Assembly (NCBI RefSeq): GCF_002422095.1
Contig: NZ_DITB01000060.1
Location: forward strand, 14,939-66,143
Direction: 5' to 3'
DNA from: Flavobacterium sp. UBA6195
GTDB lineage: Bacteria > Bacteroidota > Bacteroidia > Flavobacteriales > Flavobacteriaceae
DNA: 51,205 nt
A program made the position numbers and the translations under genes. The notes below the pieces were generated by a model, which searched no databases, was not told the DNA's origin, and saw nothing but the letters and a program-made list of their open reading frames with translations. This document shows, in pieces, positions 1 to 7,980 of this stretch. Position 1 is the first letter of the stretch, and every line of letters starts with the position of its first letter.

Positions 1-22
1 CTACCAACTGAGCTACTTCCGC
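1..22 (-). tRNA. tRNA, 5' end only (cut by window edge)
   Basis: Read on the minus strand the first 22 bases give GCGGAAGTAGCTCAGTTGGT plus AG, the acceptor 5' strand and D-arm of a tRNA. The anticodon lies outside the window, so the identity is not visible. The 5' half resembles tRNA-Gly(GCC) of related bacteria, but that is an inference. Confidence 0.85.
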
Positions 23-50
23 ATAACAAAAGCGTTAACTTTTGTGGGTG

Positions 51-83
51 CAAATATACTTTAAAAGTTTTGGTAATTGCAAA
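51..83 (-). promoter_or_regulatory. Promoter of the cut tRNA gene
   Basis: On the minus strand TATATTTG (51-58) matches the Bacteroidota -7 box TAnnTTTG, and TTTG (80-83) lies 21 bp upstream as the -33 box. The predicted start near 47 leaves about 25 nt of leader before the mature tRNA. Confidence 0.7.
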
Positions 84-163
84 TTTTTTTTGATATTTTT
101 TTCAAAGCTATTGCACTAACTTTACCCTAGAATTAACGCTTTTCTCTAAAAGATTAACTTTTA

Positions 164-616
164 ATGAGTTATATAATTATGAAAATAAAAAAAATCAGTT
201 CGGTTGAAACATATCCTGTGCGACATGAAGTTTTAAGAAAAGGAAAAACAATCGAAACTTGTCAGTTTAAAGGTGATGATGATGAAAATACTGTTCATTT
301 TGGATTGTATTTAGAAGATAAACTCGTGGGAATCATCTCTGTTTTCAAAGAAAAAAATAATTTATTCTCAGAAACAAATCAATTTCAAATTAGAGGAATG
401 GCGGTTGTTGAAGAATTTCAAGGTAAAGGACTTGGAGCCGAATTAGTAAAAGAAGCTGAAAATCATTGCGTTAATTTGAATGCCGATTTAATTTGGTTCA
501 ACGCAAGAGAAAATGCAGTTCCGTTTTACGAAAAATTAGACTATGAAATTATTGGCGATTCTTTTCTTATTCCCGATGTTGGCATTCATTTTGCGATGTA
601 CAAGAAAATACACTGA
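164..616 (+). CDS. GNAT family N-acetyltransferase
   Basis: A protein of 150 residues, or 145 if translation starts at the second ATG (179). The GNAT acetyl-CoA pyrophosphate loop is visible as EFQGKGLGAELV in the middle, preceded by the beta-4 strand RGMAVV, and the C-terminal half has NARENAVPFYEKLDYE, the usual beta-5/alpha-4 arrangement. The family moves an acetyl group from acetyl-CoA to an amine; the substrate cannot be read from the sequence. No signal peptide, so cytoplasmic. Monocistronic between a divergent tRNA and a lipoprotein gene. A weak -7-like TAACTTTA lies at 117-124. The second ATG (MKIKKISSVE) looks the more natural start, but no Shine-Dalgarno exists to decide. Confidence 0.85.
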   Translation: MSYIIMKIKKISSVETYPVRHEVLRKGKTIETCQFKGDDDENTVHFGLYLEDKLVGIISVFKEKNNLFSETNQFQIRGMAVVEEFQGKGLGAELVKEAENHCVNLNADLIWFNARENAVPFYEKLDYEIIGDSFLIPDVGIHFAMYKKIH

Positions 617-666
617 GAAGATTTTCAATAATTCTTCTTATATTTATATCACAATTGTTGCGCTCT

Positions 667-2250
667 ATGAAAAAAATTACTTTTCTACTTCTTATTCTCT
701 CTATCATTTCTTGTAAAAAGGAACCGTTGCCTATTGCATTTGACAACAGCATTATTAAAGATACCGTTTTAAATGTAATTATTAGACCTGTCCATCCTGA
801 CTTACTTTCGGAAAAATCAGATAGTTTGAAATTGTATTATCAAAAAATGAACTTTCACGAAATTTGGTATTTAGATGAAAACCGAAAGGATTTAATTAAA
901 GAGATTAAGTTTTGCTATCAAGAAGGTTTGAATCCTGAAGATTATGAAATTAATATTATTGAAGATTTAGAAAGCAAAAGAGCGAAATTAAACGATGAAG
1001 AGATTGTAAAATATGACATTCTACTTACCGAAACCTTTGAAAAATTAGCCAACCATCTTCACAAAGGAAAATTAAATCCAAAAGAATTATATACCGATTG
1101 GGATTTAAAACCAAAAGAAATAGCTCTTTCTCCATTATTAGAAAAAGGGATTAAAGAGAAAATTATCGCTTCAACTTTTAAGGATTTAAAACCAAATCAT
1201 ATTGTTTACCAATTACTTAAAAAAAGTCTAGTTGAAATTGATAAATTCCCAAACGTTACTTTTGAAAGAATAAGCACAAAAAACAAAATTGTTATAAACG
1301 ACACTTTACCTGAAATGGTAAAAATCAAAAAACGTTTAGCCTATTGGAAAGATTACAAAAACAAAGATAGCATCATTACTTGGGCTTACGACACTTTGAC
1401 TTTTAAAGCAGTAAAACGTTTTCAAGCACGTCATGGATTAGCTCCTGATGGCGTTATCGGAATTGGAACACTAAAAGCTTTAAACACTACAAAAAGTGAA
1501 CGAATAGAGCAAATTTTCGCGAATTTAGAGCGTTGGCGTTGGTATCCATCTGATTTAGGTGAGAAATATTTGATTGCCAATATTCCAGATTATATGTTGC
1601 ATTATGTAAAGAATAATGATACGAATGCTTCCCATCGAATTGTGGTGGGAACTCCAAAAAGAAAAACTCCAATTTTGAGTTCCAAGTTGTCCAATTTTGT
1701 TTTTAATCCAACTTGGACTATTCCGCCTACTATTATTAAAGAAGATTTAACTCCGGAAGCATCAAAAAACCGAAATTATTTTCCATCAAGAAGACTAACC
1801 ATATACAACAGTCAAGGAAAAGAAGTTAGTCCGTATGAATGGAATCCAGCTAGAGCCAACAATTATAAATATGTACAAAAACCAGGTTATAATAATTCTC
1901 TAGGCTTGGTTAAATTTAATTTTGCCAATCGTCATTCTGTTTATTTACACGATACCAATCATCGCGATTATTTTGTGAAAACGTATCGTTCATTAAGTTC
2001 TGGATGTGTACGAGTTGAAAATCCATTGGTTTTAACCAAACAAATATTAACTGAAATCAATCCAGAAAAATGGAGCGGAGGCGAAATTGATTCCATTCTG
2101 AAACAAGAAAAAACAAAAACAGTGTCTATTAAAGACACTGTGAATGTATATTTGTTTTATTGGACGAGTTGGATTGAAAATGACAAACTGCAATTTAGAG
2201 ATGACATTTATGAACTCGATAAAGTCCTTTTTCAAAAACTACGAAACTAA
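667..2250 (+). CDS. L,D-transpeptidase (YkuD/YcbB type), lipoprotein
   Basis: I start it at ATG 667; the in-frame ATG at 655 only adds MLRS before a typical lipoprotein signal. The product is about 527 residues: a lipobox ending ISC near residue 16, a scaffold region, a peptidoglycan-binding-like segment (FKAVKRFQARHGLAPDGVIG) and a C-terminal YkuD catalytic domain. The catalytic signature is visible: His428 in LHDTNH and Cys447 in SSGCVR. Enzymes of this type form 3-3 crosslinks or attach proteins to peptidoglycan by acting on the meso-DAP stem peptide, facing the periplasm. Length and domain order match the large YcbB-like subgroup. Its last 12 bases overlap the end of a convergent second L,D-transpeptidase gene. 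Confidence 0.9.
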   Translation: MKKITFLLLILSIISCKKEPLPIAFDNSIIKDTVLNVIIRPVHPDLLSEKSDSLKLYYQKMNFHEIWYLDENRKDLIKEIKFCYQEGLNPEDYEINIIEDLESKRAKLNDEEIVKYDILLTETFEKLANHLHKGKLNPKELYTDWDLKPKEIALSPLLEKGIKEKIIASTFKDLKPNHIVYQLLKKSLVEIDKFPNVTFERISTKNKIVINDTLPEMVKIKKRLAYWKDYKNKDSIITWAYDTLTFKAVKRFQARHGLAPDGVIGIGTLKALNTTKSERIEQIFANLERWRWYPSDLGEKYLIANIPDYMLHYVKNNDTNASHRIVVGTPKRKTPILSSKLSNFVFNPTWTIPPTIIKEDLTPEASKNRNYFPSRRLTIYNSQGKEVSPYEWNPARANNYKYVQKPGYNNSLGLVKFNFANRHSVYLHDTNHRDYFVKTYRSLSSGCVRVENPLVLTKQILTEINPEKWSGGEIDSILKQEKTKTVSIKDTVNVYLFYWTSWIENDKLQFRDDIYELDKVLFQKLRN

Positions 2251-2970
2251 CTTAGATTTCACTATATAGTTTCTTGATGGGTGATAAATAAAAATACAAG
2301 ATTTACCTTTGATTGTTTGAATTAATTCTTTGTGAATTTCGTAAGGAACAGCAGGACAACCTTGACTTCTTCCTAATCTTCCCGTATTTTTAATAAACGA
2401 TTTGCTTACATAATCAGCTCCGTGAACTACAACTGCTCTATTTCTAGCGTTGTCGTTAATTCCATATTCCATTCCGTCTAAACGTAAAGACAAACCGTGT
2501 TTGCCAGTGTAAGTTTCTCCTGTTACATAAAACCCCAAACTACTTTTGAAAGATTCGCTTGCATTAGAAAAATCAGTTGCATATTCAGAACCCGAATTTC
2601 TACCGTGAGAAACTAACGATTTTAAAATTACTTTTTGGGTTTTCATATCAACAACCCACATTCTTTCTTGAGATGAGGACAAACTAAAATCAACTATAGT
2701 TAAAATTTCATTTTGAATTTTTCCCAATTGCTTTAATTGCTCATATCCTTCAAAAGCAGCAATGAAACTTTCAAAAGAAGGTAAAGAAAAACCATTTCCA
2801 TCAATCACTGAATAAAATGATTTTGTTTTAGCTTCAAAAGTTGCTTTCGCATTTGCGGCAATTAATTTTGGATCAGTAGATTTAACTTCATTCTTAGTAT
2901 TTTCTGCTGTATTTAAAGGCTTAAACGAAAAAACAAAAAATAAAATTAGGGGTAAAAATCTGTAAATCAT
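2239..2970 (-). CDS. L,D-transpeptidase catalytic domain protein (YkuD_2 type)
   Basis: A protein of 243 residues when started at ATG 2970. The longer frame opening at 3009 is rejected because its first codon lies inside the predicted -7 promoter box (3007-3014). The N-terminus MIYRFLPLILFFVF is a signal sequence, so the protein is exported. The C-terminal half carries the YkuD_2 signature: His183 in VVHGADYV and Cys205 in GRSQGCPAV, the catalytic pair expected for L,D-transpeptidases. A middle segment (SHGRNSGSEYA) is also typical of the family. Its gene ends inside the last codons of the convergent 667-2250 gene, so two peptidoglycan L,D-transpeptidases of different subfamilies sit tail to tail. 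The exact reaction (crosslinking, protein attachment or hydrolysis) cannot be told. Confidence 0.85.
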   Translation of the reverse strand: MIYRFLPLILFFVFSFKPLNTAENTKNEVKSTDPKLIAANAKATFEAKTKSFYSVIDGNGFSLPSFESFIAAFEGYEQLKQLGKIQNEILTIVDFSLSSSQERMWVVDMKTQKVILKSLVSHGRNSGSEYATDFSNASESFKSSLGFYVTGETYTGKHGLSLRLDGMEYGINDNARNRAVVVHGADYVSKSFIKNTGRLGRSQGCPAVPYEIHKELIQTIKGKSCIFIYHPSRNYIVKSKLVS

Positions 2971-3006
2971 TGTTAATCTTGTAGTTGTATTATTATTGTA
3001 ATGGGT

Positions 3007-3037
3007 CAAATATATTTATTATTTTTAAACCTACAAA
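3007..3037 (-). promoter_or_regulatory. Promoter of the YkuD_2 gene
   Basis: On the minus strand TTTG (3034-3037), a 19-bp spacer and TATATTTG (3007-3014) match the Bacteroidota consensus exactly. Transcription should start near 3003, giving a leader of about 33 nt before ATG 2970. Confidence 0.8.
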
Positions 3038-3136
3038 CTATCAAGTGTTTTTTATCGAAAATTTTAACCTTTAGTCGATTATTCTCACAAAAGTTAAACA
3101 TTATATAAAAAAAATAGACATATTAAGGTAATACAA

Positions 3137-3144
3137 TATTTTTG
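3137..3144 (+). promoter_or_regulatory. -7 box upstream of the DUF5916 gene
   Basis: TATTTTTG matches TAnnTTTG and lies 17 bp before ATG 3162. No clear -33 TTTG is seen at the right distance. Confidence 0.55.
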
Positions 3145-3161
3145 CAATCAAAATTTATTAC

Positions 3162-5570
3162 ATGACAAACAAATTCGGCATCACTATATTCATTTCCTTA
3201 ACAAGCTTTCTTTTGTCGTTTTCACAAACAAAAAAAAGTGTATCTACAAAGAAAACAACTGAAAACATTTCAATTGATGCTGAATTAAACGAGGCTTCTT
3301 GGAAAGATGCTGAAATTGCAACAGACTTTGTTTCTTTAGAACCTAAAAACGGCACACCTATTCCCGAAGAATTTAAAACCGAAGTTAAAATACTGTATTC
3401 TGATAATGCAATATATGTAGGAGCAAAATTATTCGATCCAAATCCAGAGAAAATTTTAAAAGAGTTAGTAGAGAGAGACGAACTAGGAACCTCCGATTTT
3501 TTTGGGATTTTTATAAATGGTTACAACGATGGTCAGCAAGAATTTAGATTTTTCGTTACTGCTGCCAACGGACAAATCGACACCAACTTTACTTCTGCGG
3601 AAGGTGAAGATGGTTCTTGGAATGCCATTTGGGAAAGCAATGCAAAAATTACCGATTTTGGTTATGTGGTTGAAATGAAAATTCCATACGCCGCATTACG
3701 TTTTCCTGAAAAAGACAAACAAACTTGGGGACTTAACTTTTTTAGAGAAGTTAGAAGAGAACGTCAAAAATACACTTGGAGTCCTATTGATAATAAAATT
3801 GGAGCCATTTCGCAACAAGCCGGAATTTTAACTGGAATCGAAAACATCAAAACCCCTACCCGATTGTTCTTAATACCTTATTCTTCCTTTTATCTTTCAG
3901 GAAGTGATGCTCAAAAAACCAAAGACGAATTAAAAGGCGGATTAGATGTTAAATATGGAATTAATGATGCTTTCACATTAGATGCGATTTTAGTTCCCGA
4001 TTTTGGTCAAACTAAATTTGATAATGTAGTTTTGAATTTAGGACCATTCGAACAACAATTTAACGAAAACCGACCTTTCTTTACAGAAGGAACTGACTTA
4101 TTTAGTAAAGGGAATTTATTGTACTCGAGAAGAATTGGACAAACCCCAGATTTGAATTTAAACATAGCTGCAAATGAATCGGTAGCGTATCCCGGAGCTG
4201 TAAATTTATTAAATGCAATGAAAATTTCGGGGCGTGATAAAGATGGTTTAGGAATTGGTTTTCTTAATGCAATCACTGAAAAAACAATGGCTACGGTTTC
4301 AAATGACGATAATGATAATACAAGACAAATTGAAGTTTCGCCTTTGACAAATTACAACGTAATGGTTTTTGATCAACGATTTAATCAAAATTCATCGGTA
4401 ACTTTCATCAACACAAATGTTACACGAAACGGAAGTTTTAGAGATGCCAACGTAACTGGATTATTATTTGATTTGAATAATAAAACCAATACATACAATC
4501 TTTCTGGAGGATTAAAATCAAGTAGTATTAATGATGTTGAAAATAAAAACGGTTATAACGCATCGTTATATTTTGCAGAAACAAACGGAAAATTCAGATA
4601 TAGTTTCGGAGGCGAATACATGTCAAAAGATTTTGAAATCAACGATTTAGGAATTAATTTCAGAACCAATTATTATTCGTTTTCTGGAAACACCAACTTT
4701 CGTATCCTAAACCCAAATAAAACTTTCAACACCTTTAGAATTAACCTAAATTCTTACTTTGAATTCTATACGCCTACAAACCAAATTCAAGCTAGTAATT
4801 TCAATGTTAACTTAAATTCTACAAACAAGAAAAATCATTATTTTGGTGCAGGAATTAACTTTAACCCTTTCAAAAATTACGATTATTACGAACCGCGTGT
4901 TGCTGATAGGTATTTCGTAAATCCTACAAATGTTGGTGGATTTTTATATTTTTCATCGAATTACAATTATAAATTTGCTTTAGACATCAATCCCTATATA
5001 ACCCACGTTATAAAGCAAAACAGATATGAAGCAGGGATAAATATTAGTCCAAGATATCGATTTAACGACAAATTTTCTTTATCATACAGTTTTGATTATT
5101 TCAGACAACAAAATGATATTGGTTTTATTGATTTTGAAGATTCAAATATCATTTTTGCTAGAAGAAATAGAGATACTTATACCAATTCAATATCGAGTAA
5201 ATTTTCGGTAAGCAGCGTGATGAATTTTAATTTATCGGTTAGACATTATTGGTCTTTGGCCGAAAATAATAAAATCAACAACTTAAATGAAGATGGAAGT
5301 TTAGCGCTAAACACCACTTATACAGGCAATAAAAACTCAAACTTTAGTACTTGGAATTTAGATTTAAGTTATTCATGGTGGTTTGCTACAGGAAGTCAAA
5401 TGTCGATTTTATACCGAAATAATGCTGCAACTTTTGACAGAACTATTAATAAAAATTTCAATTCGAATTTCTCTAGTTTATTACAGGACAATTTGAATCA
5501 TATTTTATCAATAAGCGTTCGTTATTTCATCGATTACAATCAAGCTAAAAACTGGATTAGAAAAGGATAA
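3162..5570 (+). CDS. DUF5916 outer-membrane protein with CBM9-like N-terminal domain
   Basis: A protein of 802 residues. A signal peptide (residues 1 to about 22, ending SFSQ) is followed by a CBM9-like beta-sandwich: ISIDAELNEASW, then IYVGAKLFD and FFGIFINGYND. The remaining 550 or so residues are rich in alternating aromatic and polar strands (NFFREVRRER, FNENRPFFTEG, YYSFSGNTNF) and end in short strands, as in an outer-membrane beta-barrel. This architecture is common in Bacteroidota; the function is unknown, with carbohydrate binding inferred only from the N-terminal fold. Transcribed alone, divergent from the YkuD_2 gene across about 190 bp. Codon and base use resemble the neighbours. 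Confidence 0.8.
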   Translation: MTNKFGITIFISLTSFLLSFSQTKKSVSTKKTTENISIDAELNEASWKDAEIATDFVSLEPKNGTPIPEEFKTEVKILYSDNAIYVGAKLFDPNPEKILKELVERDELGTSDFFGIFINGYNDGQQEFRFFVTAANGQIDTNFTSAEGEDGSWNAIWESNAKITDFGYVVEMKIPYAALRFPEKDKQTWGLNFFREVRRERQKYTWSPIDNKIGAISQQAGILTGIENIKTPTRLFLIPYSSFYLSGSDAQKTKDELKGGLDVKYGINDAFTLDAILVPDFGQTKFDNVVLNLGPFEQQFNENRPFFTEGTDLFSKGNLLYSRRIGQTPDLNLNIAANESVAYPGAVNLLNAMKISGRDKDGLGIGFLNAITEKTMATVSNDDNDNTRQIEVSPLTNYNVMVFDQRFNQNSSVTFINTNVTRNGSFRDANVTGLLFDLNNKTNTYNLSGGLKSSSINDVENKNGYNASLYFAETNGKFRYSFGGEYMSKDFEINDLGINFRTNYYSFSGNTNFRILNPNKTFNTFRINLNSYFEFYTPTNQIQASNFNVNLNSTNKKNHYFGAGINFNPFKNYDYYEPRVADRYFVNPTNVGGFLYFSSNYNYKFALDINPYITHVIKQNRYEAGINISPRYRFNDKFSLSYSFDYFRQQNDIGFIDFEDSNIIFARRNRDTYTNSISSKFSVSSVMNFNLSVRHYWSLAENNKINNLNEDGSLALNTTYTGNKNSNFSTWNLDLSYSWWFATGSQMSILYRNNAATFDRTINKNFNSNFSSLLQDNLNHILSISVRYFIDYNQAKNWIRKG

Positions 5571-5630
5571 ATCACTTAATCGTTTTCGTAATTTTAAGTT
5601 ACTTTTTCAATTAGAAATTTACCAATTGTT

Positions 5631-5638
5631 TATCTTTG
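5631..5638 (+). promoter_or_regulatory. -7 box of gpmI
   Basis: TATCTTTG matches TAnnTTTG. It covers the TTG at 5636 that opens the longer reading frame, so translation must begin later, at ATG 5654. Confidence 0.75.
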
Positions 5639-5653
5639 TACAAACACACAAAA

Positions 5654-7171
5654 ATGAACAAAAAAGTAATTTTAATGATATTGGACGGTTGGGGAAAATC
5701 GCCCGACCCTAAAGTTTCTGCAATAGACAACGCCAACACGCCTTTTATTGATAGTTTATATACGAAATACCCAAATGCCCAACTTCGCACTGATGGTTTA
5801 AACGTAGGTTTACCCGAAGGTCAAATGGGAAATTCTGAAGTAGGCCACATGAACCTTGGCGCTGGAAGAATCGTTTACCAAGATTTAGCCAAACTAAATT
5901 TAGCGGTTGAACACAAAACCATGAGTCAAGAAAAACCACTTGTAAATGCTTTTGATTATGCCAAAAAGAACAACAAAGCCATCCATTTCTTAGGATTGGT
6001 TTCCGATGGAGGTGTGCATTCGCATACATCACATTTAAGAGGTTTAATTGATGCTGCTCAAGAAAGTGGTGTTCAAAAAATGTTTGTTCATGCCTTTACT
6101 GATGGTCGTGATGTGGATCCGAAATCGGGAGCGAAATACATTTCTGATTTAGAAAATTATCTTCAAAATACCAATGCCAAATTAGCTTCTGTAATTGGAA
6201 GATACTACGCAATGGACAGAGATAAACGTTGGGAAAGAGTGAAATTAGCTTACGATTTAGTAGTAAATGCAGAAGGAAATCACTCAAAAAATGCGGTTAT
6301 GACTATCAACGAAAGTTATGCAAATAATGTAACCGACGAATTTATTCAACCGATTGTGATGGTGGATGAAAACAACAATCCAGTTGCGAAAATTCAAGAA
6401 GGTGATGTGGTGATTTTCTTCAATTTCAGAACCGATAGAGGAAGAGAATTAACCGAAGTTTTATCGCAAAAAGACTTCCACGAATTCAACATGCACAAAC
6501 TGAATTTGTATTATGTAACGATGACCAATTACGATGAAACCTATGAAAATGTCCACGTAATTTACGACAAAGACAACATCACAGAAACACTTGGTGAAGT
6601 GTTAGAAAAAGCCAATAAAAAACAAATTCGTATTGCCGAAACCGAGAAATATCCTCACGTAACCTTTTTCTTTTCTGGCGGAAGAGAAGAACCTTTTGTA
6701 GGCGAAACGCGTATTTTGAAAAATTCTCCAAAAGTAGCCACTTACGATTTACAACCCGAAATGAGTGCCTACGAACTAAAAGATGCTTTAGTTGAAGAAC
6801 TTAAAAAAGGTGAAGTTGATTTTGTTTGTTTAAACTTTGCAAATGGCGATATGGTGGGTCACACAGGTGTCATGGAAGCCGCAATTAAAGCTTGCGAAGC
6901 CGTTGATGTTTGCGTAAAAGAAGTGGTTGAAACCGCTTTAGAAAACAATTACACCACAATAATCATCGCCGACCATGGAAATTGCGAAACGATGATTAAT
7001 CCAGATGGTTCGCCAAATACAGCACACACAACAAATCCAGTTCCAATTATTTTAGTTGATAAAGAATTAAAAAATATTCAAAATGGTGTTTTGGGCGACA
7101 TCGCTCCTACTATTTTAGATTTAATGGGAATTGAAAAACCAGCAGTAATGACTTGTAAATCATTATTATAA
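5654..7171 (+). CDS. gpmI: 2,3-bisphosphoglycerate-independent phosphoglycerate mutase
   Basis: A protein of 505 residues from ATG 5654, the usual size of the cofactor-independent enzyme, which interconverts 3- and 2-phosphoglycerate in glycolysis with two Mn ions. Visible landmarks: LDGWG with Asp11 as metal ligand; GNSEVGH with the phosphoserine Ser61; HSHTSHL and TDGRDVDP of the transferase domain; HTTNPVP and DHGN of the alkaline-phosphatase-like domain. It has its own promoter and ends in a strong terminator, so it is monocistronic. The cytoplasmic location follows from the lack of a signal sequence. The upstream TTG frame extension MYKHTK lies in the promoter and is not used. Confidence 0.97.
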   Translation: MNKKVILMILDGWGKSPDPKVSAIDNANTPFIDSLYTKYPNAQLRTDGLNVGLPEGQMGNSEVGHMNLGAGRIVYQDLAKLNLAVEHKTMSQEKPLVNAFDYAKKNNKAIHFLGLVSDGGVHSHTSHLRGLIDAAQESGVQKMFVHAFTDGRDVDPKSGAKYISDLENYLQNTNAKLASVIGRYYAMDRDKRWERVKLAYDLVVNAEGNHSKNAVMTINESYANNVTDEFIQPIVMVDENNNPVAKIQEGDVVIFFNFRTDRGRELTEVLSQKDFHEFNMHKLNLYYVTMTNYDETYENVHVIYDKDNITETLGEVLEKANKKQIRIAETEKYPHVTFFFSGGREEPFVGETRILKNSPKVATYDLQPEMSAYELKDALVEELKKGEVDFVCLNFANGDMVGHTGVMEAAIKACEAVDVCVKEVVETALENNYTTIIIADHGNCETMINPDGSPNTAHTTNPVPIILVDKELKNIQNGVLGDIAPTILDLMGIEKPAVMTCKSLL

Positions 7172-7191
7172 ATAACGACTCAAATAAATTT

Positions 7192-7228
7192 AAAAAAGAG
7201 ATTCATTAACTTGAATCTCTTTTTTTTA
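7192..7228 (+). terminator. Rho-independent terminator after gpmI
   Basis: Stem AAGAGATTCA (7196-7205) pairs with TGAATCTCTT (7212-7221) and is followed by a run of T. Confidence 0.85.
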
Positions 7229-7244
7229 TTCAACAAATGTAAAT

Positions 7245-7261
7245 TAAAAGTTAAACTTTTA
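7245..7261. promoter_or_regulatory. Operator candidate 1: 17-bp perfect palindrome
   Basis: TAAAAGTTAAACTTTTA is perfectly symmetric about base 7253. It covers the position where the -33 box of the tetR promoter should be. It shares 13 of 17 bases with the second palindrome at 7267-7283. Confidence 0.7.
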
Positions 7262-7266
7262 TAAAT

Positions 7267-7283
7267 TAATAGTATTACTATTA
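7267..7283. promoter_or_regulatory. Operator candidate 2: 17-bp perfect palindrome
   Basis: TAATAGTATTACTATTA is perfectly symmetric about base 7275, two helical turns (22 bp) from the first. It runs into the first bases of the -7 box (7282-7289), so a bound repressor would block the promoter. Confidence 0.7.
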
Positions 7284-7289
7284 TATTTG
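7282..7289 (+). promoter_or_regulatory. -7 box of the tetR-export operon
   Basis: TATATTTG matches TAnnTTTG, 19 bp before ATG 7309, and overlaps the second operator candidate by two bases. Confidence 0.75.
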
Positions 7290-7308
7290 CATTCATAAAT
7301 ATTATGTT

Positions 7309-7980
7309 ATGCAAAATTTACTATCAAATTTAAAAATAACCATTAACGAAAAGTTATATGTTAAAGATCCTGAAACTTCAGAATTAGGACTTAATATCCT
7401 AAAAAATAGCATTATACTAATTGATGAAATTGGCTTTGAAGCATTTACTTTTAAAAAATTAGGTGAGAAAATTCAGTCTAATGAAAGTTCAATTTATCGT
7501 TATTTTGAAAACAAGCATAAACTATTGGTTTATCTAACTTCATGGTATTGGTCTTGGATAGAATATCGAATGGCGTTTGCTACAACCAATGTTTCAAATC
7601 CGATAGAAAAATTGGAAAAAGCAATTAAACTAGTTACCGAAAATGTAGCAGACGATAATGCAACTCCTTATATCAATGAAGAAATTTTAAGCCGAATTAT
7701 CGTTGAGGAATTTACAAAAACCTTAATGACTAAAGAAGTTGACAACGAAAACAAAGAAGGTTTTTTCTTAGTATATAAAAGAGTTATCAATCGGATAATT
7801 GATATTATAAAAGAAGTGAATCCAGAATATCCTTACGCAAAAAGTTTAGCTTCAAACATTGTAGAAGGAGCGCTGCATCAACATTTTTTAAAAAATCATT
7901 TAAAAACTATTACCAACTTATCTGAGAAAGAATGCGCAACCGAATTCTACACAGATATGGCTAAAAAAATACTACTATGA
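7309..7980 (+). CDS. TetR/AcrR family transcriptional regulator
   Basis: A protein of 223 residues. An N-terminal helix-turn-helix is visible at about residues 25-70: GLNILKNSIILIDEIG, then FTFKKLGEKIQ and SSIYRYFENKHKLLVYL, the typical TetR recognition-helix stretch SxxxIYRYFxxK. The rest is an all-helical ligand/dimer domain without recognisable specificity. The stop codon overlaps the next start as ATGA, so the regulator is co-transcribed with the exporter it most likely controls. Two 17-bp palindromes over its promoter are the probable binding sites, which implies autoregulation. The inducer is unknown. An N-terminal stretch of about 22 residues before the HTH is slightly longer than usual. 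Confidence 0.92.
   Translation: MQNLLSNLKITINEKLYVKDPETSELGLNILKNSIILIDEIGFEAFTFKKLGEKIQSNESSIYRYFENKHKLLVYLTSWYWSWIEYRMAFATTNVSNPIEKLEKAIKLVTENVADDNATPYINEEILSRIIVEEFTKTLMTKEVDNENKEGFFLVYKRVINRIIDIIKEVNPEYPYAKSLASNIVEGALHQHFLKNHLKTITNLSEKECATEFYTDMAKKILL

Noticed and set aside
5636..5653. TTG start extending phosphoglycerate mutase by six residues
   Set aside because: The codon lies in the -7 box TATCTTTG, so it would not be in the mRNA.
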